This document shows positions 5,044 through 6,782 of a DNA stretch of 6,782 nt, in pieces. Under the pieces are notes generated by a model, which was not told where the DNA came from, did no database searches, and saw nothing but the letters and a program-made list of their open reading frames with translations. Each line of letters begins with the position of its first letter. Within the stretch, counting starts at the first letter, position 1. The position numbers and the translations under genes are program-made. The stretch covers positions 1-6,782 of the forward strand of contig JAVBNO010000044.1 of assembly GCA_031551485.1 (NCBI GenBank). Reading direction: 5' to 3'. Source of the stretch: JAVBNO01 sp031551485. GTDB lineage: Bacteria; Bacillota; Clostridia; Oscillospirales; Ruminococcaceae.

Positions 5044-6745
5044 GCATCTTTATAATTTTTTGTCCTCCAGGGAGGGATATTATATCATTTTTTGTAAAAC
5101 CGCCCATAAATAGAAGCAAGATTATATATATTATGCCCCCCAGAAGGACCGAAATAATCACTGCCCAAGCACTTTTTGTGGCTTCGTAGAGGAACGAATA
5201 GCTGAAAAAAGCGGTGGCCGCACACCCAATACCTGCCAAAAGAGGTTTAAGGGCCAAACCAAATAAACCAACCTGGATTTGCATCCCCCGCAGCGCAAAC
5301 AGACTAAGTATCAGGATAACAGCATAGCATAGCAACGTGCCATACGGTACCCCTTGGATGTTAATTGTGGGGATTGCTACCACAAAATAGTTGCAAACCA
5401 GTTTAACTGCTCCGCCGATGAGCATCAGCTTGACCGGCAGATCCAACCGCCCCACCCCCTGCAGAATGCTGTTGAGAGGCATGACAACGGCCACAAAAAT
5501 GCTGCTGATACCCATAATGCGCAACGCAGGGGCAATGATGGCGGTCTCCATAGATCGGGAAGAAAAGAGGAGATTGAGAATGGGATGTGCCAAAACCGAA
5601 ATACCCAGACCGGCAGGTACCGCCAAGATCAGGGTAAAGCGCAGAATTTGGCGGATGCCGTCAGTGGTCTTTGTCAGGTTACCCCGGGTAAAATGAGCAT
5701 TGATAGCAGGCAATGCGCTGATGCCAAAAGCGGTGGTGATGGAGGGCAGTAAATTAAAAATAGAGACAGCCATACCTGAATAAGAGCCATAAAGGTACTC
5801 CGGCAGCATCTCGCTGGCCATGCCAGCGGGGATAAGTCCTTCATACATGCGAAGAAAGACACCAGGATTTTGCTCCACCGCGGTTTGCAGCCGGTTCATC
5901 ACCGAGGCAAGGTCAATCATGGACGTTAGGTTAACTGCCACACCGCTGAGGGCCACCGGAAGGGCAATGCGCAAGAGCAGGCGGCCATAATGGGGATTAG
6001 CGCTTCCAGCAGTGCGGGGTTTGTCATGTACGGTAAGACGGGACCGATGGTGAAAGAAAATATAGAGCATGCCGGCTAGCGTACTCAGCGTAATGCCCAC
6101 CACAGCGGCGGCGGCTGAAAAAGGCAGCACCGCAAATTGAGCTGCCTCGCTGCTGGCCACCTGTACGCCGAAGACATGGCCCTGCTCCAGATAGCCACGA
6201 AGGCCCAAATTGGTGACCCAATAGGCCAATATGACACCGCAAATAAGTTTGATGACCGCTTCGATGACTTGTGCCGCCGCCGTAGGACGCATATTCTGGA
6301 GGCCTTGATAATAGCCTCTGAACGCGGCACTGATACAGCTGAAGAAAACGGCGGGCGCAATGGCCAGCACCGCCCATAGCGCGCCGGGATTGTTGACGAA
6401 ACGCACAAAAGGTTCTGCCCCCGCCAGAATGGCCGCCGACCCCAAAAGGCCGATAGGGATAAACAGTCCGATAGCCTTGCGGAAAATACGCCTGGCCTCC
6501 GCCGGCTGCCCCAGGGCTGTGTATTGGGAAACCAGTTTGGAAACCGCCACACTCAAGCCGGTGACCGTGAGGGCGTAGATGGGATTAAAAATTTCGTAGG
6601 CAGTAGAAAAATAGGACATTCCCACACCGCCCAGCACATTGGCAATGGGGATTTTATACAGTGCGCCGATGATCTTAACCACCATGGCGGACAAAGAGAG
6701 GAGCAGTGCCCCCTCCATAATGCTTTGGCTCTCTTTACGCCCCAA
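5018..6745 (-). CDS. SpoVB/MurJ-like MOP-superfamily flippase (polysaccharide biosynthesis protein)
   Basis: This is a large polytopic membrane protein of the MVF/MOP exporter superfamily, which flips lipid-linked glycans across the membrane. Relatives include SpoVB (spore cortex) and MurJ (lipid II). The 575 residues are almost entirely hydrophobic segments consistent with about 14 helices. The N-terminus has the family pattern (SIMEGALLLSLSAMVVKIIGALYKIPIANVLG; GMSYFSTAYEIFNPIYALTVTGLSVAVSKLVS). A central FRGYYQGLQNMRPTA loop and the C-terminal ISLPGGQKIIKML are also typical. The start is TTG at 6745, the most upstream possible in this frame, with GGATGTGA 4 nt before it; the next candidate is ATG at 6718. 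It occupies the yabM position in Bacillus synteny. Whether it serves the cortex or another polymer cannot be told from sequence, so I give no symbol. Confidence 0.88.
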   Translation of the reverse strand: MGRKESQSIMEGALLLSLSAMVVKIIGALYKIPIANVLGGVGMSYFSTAYEIFNPIYALTVTGLSVAVSKLVSQYTALGQPAEARRIFRKAIGLFIPIGLLGSAAILAGAEPFVRFVNNPGALWAVLAIAPAVFFSCISAAFRGYYQGLQNMRPTAAAQVIEAVIKLICGVILAYWVTNLGLRGYLEQGHVFGVQVASSEAAQFAVLPFSAAAAVVGITLSTLAGMLYIFFHHRSRLTVHDKPRTAGSANPHYGRLLLRIALPVALSGVAVNLTSMIDLASVMNRLQTAVEQNPGVFLRMYEGLIPAGMASEMLPEYLYGSYSGMAVSIFNLLPSITTAFGISALPAINAHFTRGNLTKTTDGIRQILRFTLILAVPAGLGISVLAHPILNLLFSSRSMETAIIAPALRIMGISSIFVAVVMPLNSILQGVGRLDLPVKLMLIGGAVKLVCNYFVVAIPTINIQGVPYGTLLCYAVILILSLFALRGMQIQVGLFGLALKPLLAGIGCAATAFFSYSFLYEATKSAWAVIISVLLGGIIYIILLLFMGGFTKNDIISLPGGQKIIKMLDKSGKIR

Positions 6746-6782
6746 ACAATCACATCCATTTTGTCAATGCTTATAACAAATG

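Noticed and set aside
5354..5752. Plus-strand open frame opposite the flippase gene
   Set aside because: Low-complexity polar composition without a domain or a ribosome-binding site; a shadow of the membrane protein gene.
6762..6767. TTGACA hexamer on the minus strand before the flippase gene
   Set aside because: It is a perfect -35 match, but 17 nt downstream the sequence is GC-rich (TTGGGG) with no -10, and it would start transcription inside the gene.
1..6782. tRNA, rRNA, CRISPR array, insertion sequence, attachment site or riboswitch
   Set aside because: No intergenic gap exceeds about 110 nt, no direct repeats or transposase segments were seen, and no known riboswitch core could be recognised by eye.

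Overview
This window reads as chromosomal DNA from an endospore-forming, low-to-mid GC Bacillota, most likely a clostridial lineage. Every gene I can support lies on the minus strand. Read in the direction of transcription (right to left), the order is a SpoVB/MurJ-like membrane flippase, mazG, hup (HU), rqcP (yabO), yabP, yabQ, divIC and a YabR-type S1 protein. This matches the order I know from Bacillus subtilis (yabM-yabN-yabO-yabP-yabQ-divIC-yabR), with an HU gene between mazG and rqcP. YabP and YabQ homologues are found in spore formers, which is the main evidence for the lifestyle. The genus cannot be named from this window.

Layout. Positions 5018-6745 hold the flippase. Positions 4129-4941 hold mazG, behind a 76-nt gap that contains a possible promoter and a terminator-like hairpin. 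Positions 3808-4083 hold hup, followed by a very strong stem-loop terminator (3762-3793). Positions 3483-3725 hold rqcP. A roughly 100-nt gap follows that carries a good match to a sigma-E promoter (3442-3470), and then yabP, yabQ and divIC run with a 3-nt gap and a 4-nt overlap. The S1 gene (1783-2214) ends at a second intrinsic terminator (1721-1754). Positions 525-1700 hold a metal-dependent amidohydrolase of unknown substrate. Positions 1-416 hold most of hpf, the long ribosome hibernation factor, whose C-terminus runs off the left edge. hpf has its own sigma-A-type promoter, with a perfect 26-bp dyad just upstream of it.

How the genes fit together. The block mixes vegetative housekeeping (nucleotide-pool cleaning by MazG, chromosome compaction by HU, stalled-ribosome rescue by RqcP, division by DivIC) with sporulation-specific envelope genes (yabP, yabQ and perhaps the flippase). 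Three of the small proteins (RqcP, the S1 protein, HPF) probably act on or near ribosomes. Two terminators and one candidate sporulation promoter suggest how a co-linear block could be expressed as separate vegetative and mother-cell units.

I found no mobile element, CRISPR array, tRNA or rRNA, and no clearly new system. The interest is mainly regulatory: the sigma-E-like promoter before yabP, the dyad before hpf, and the mazG leader.
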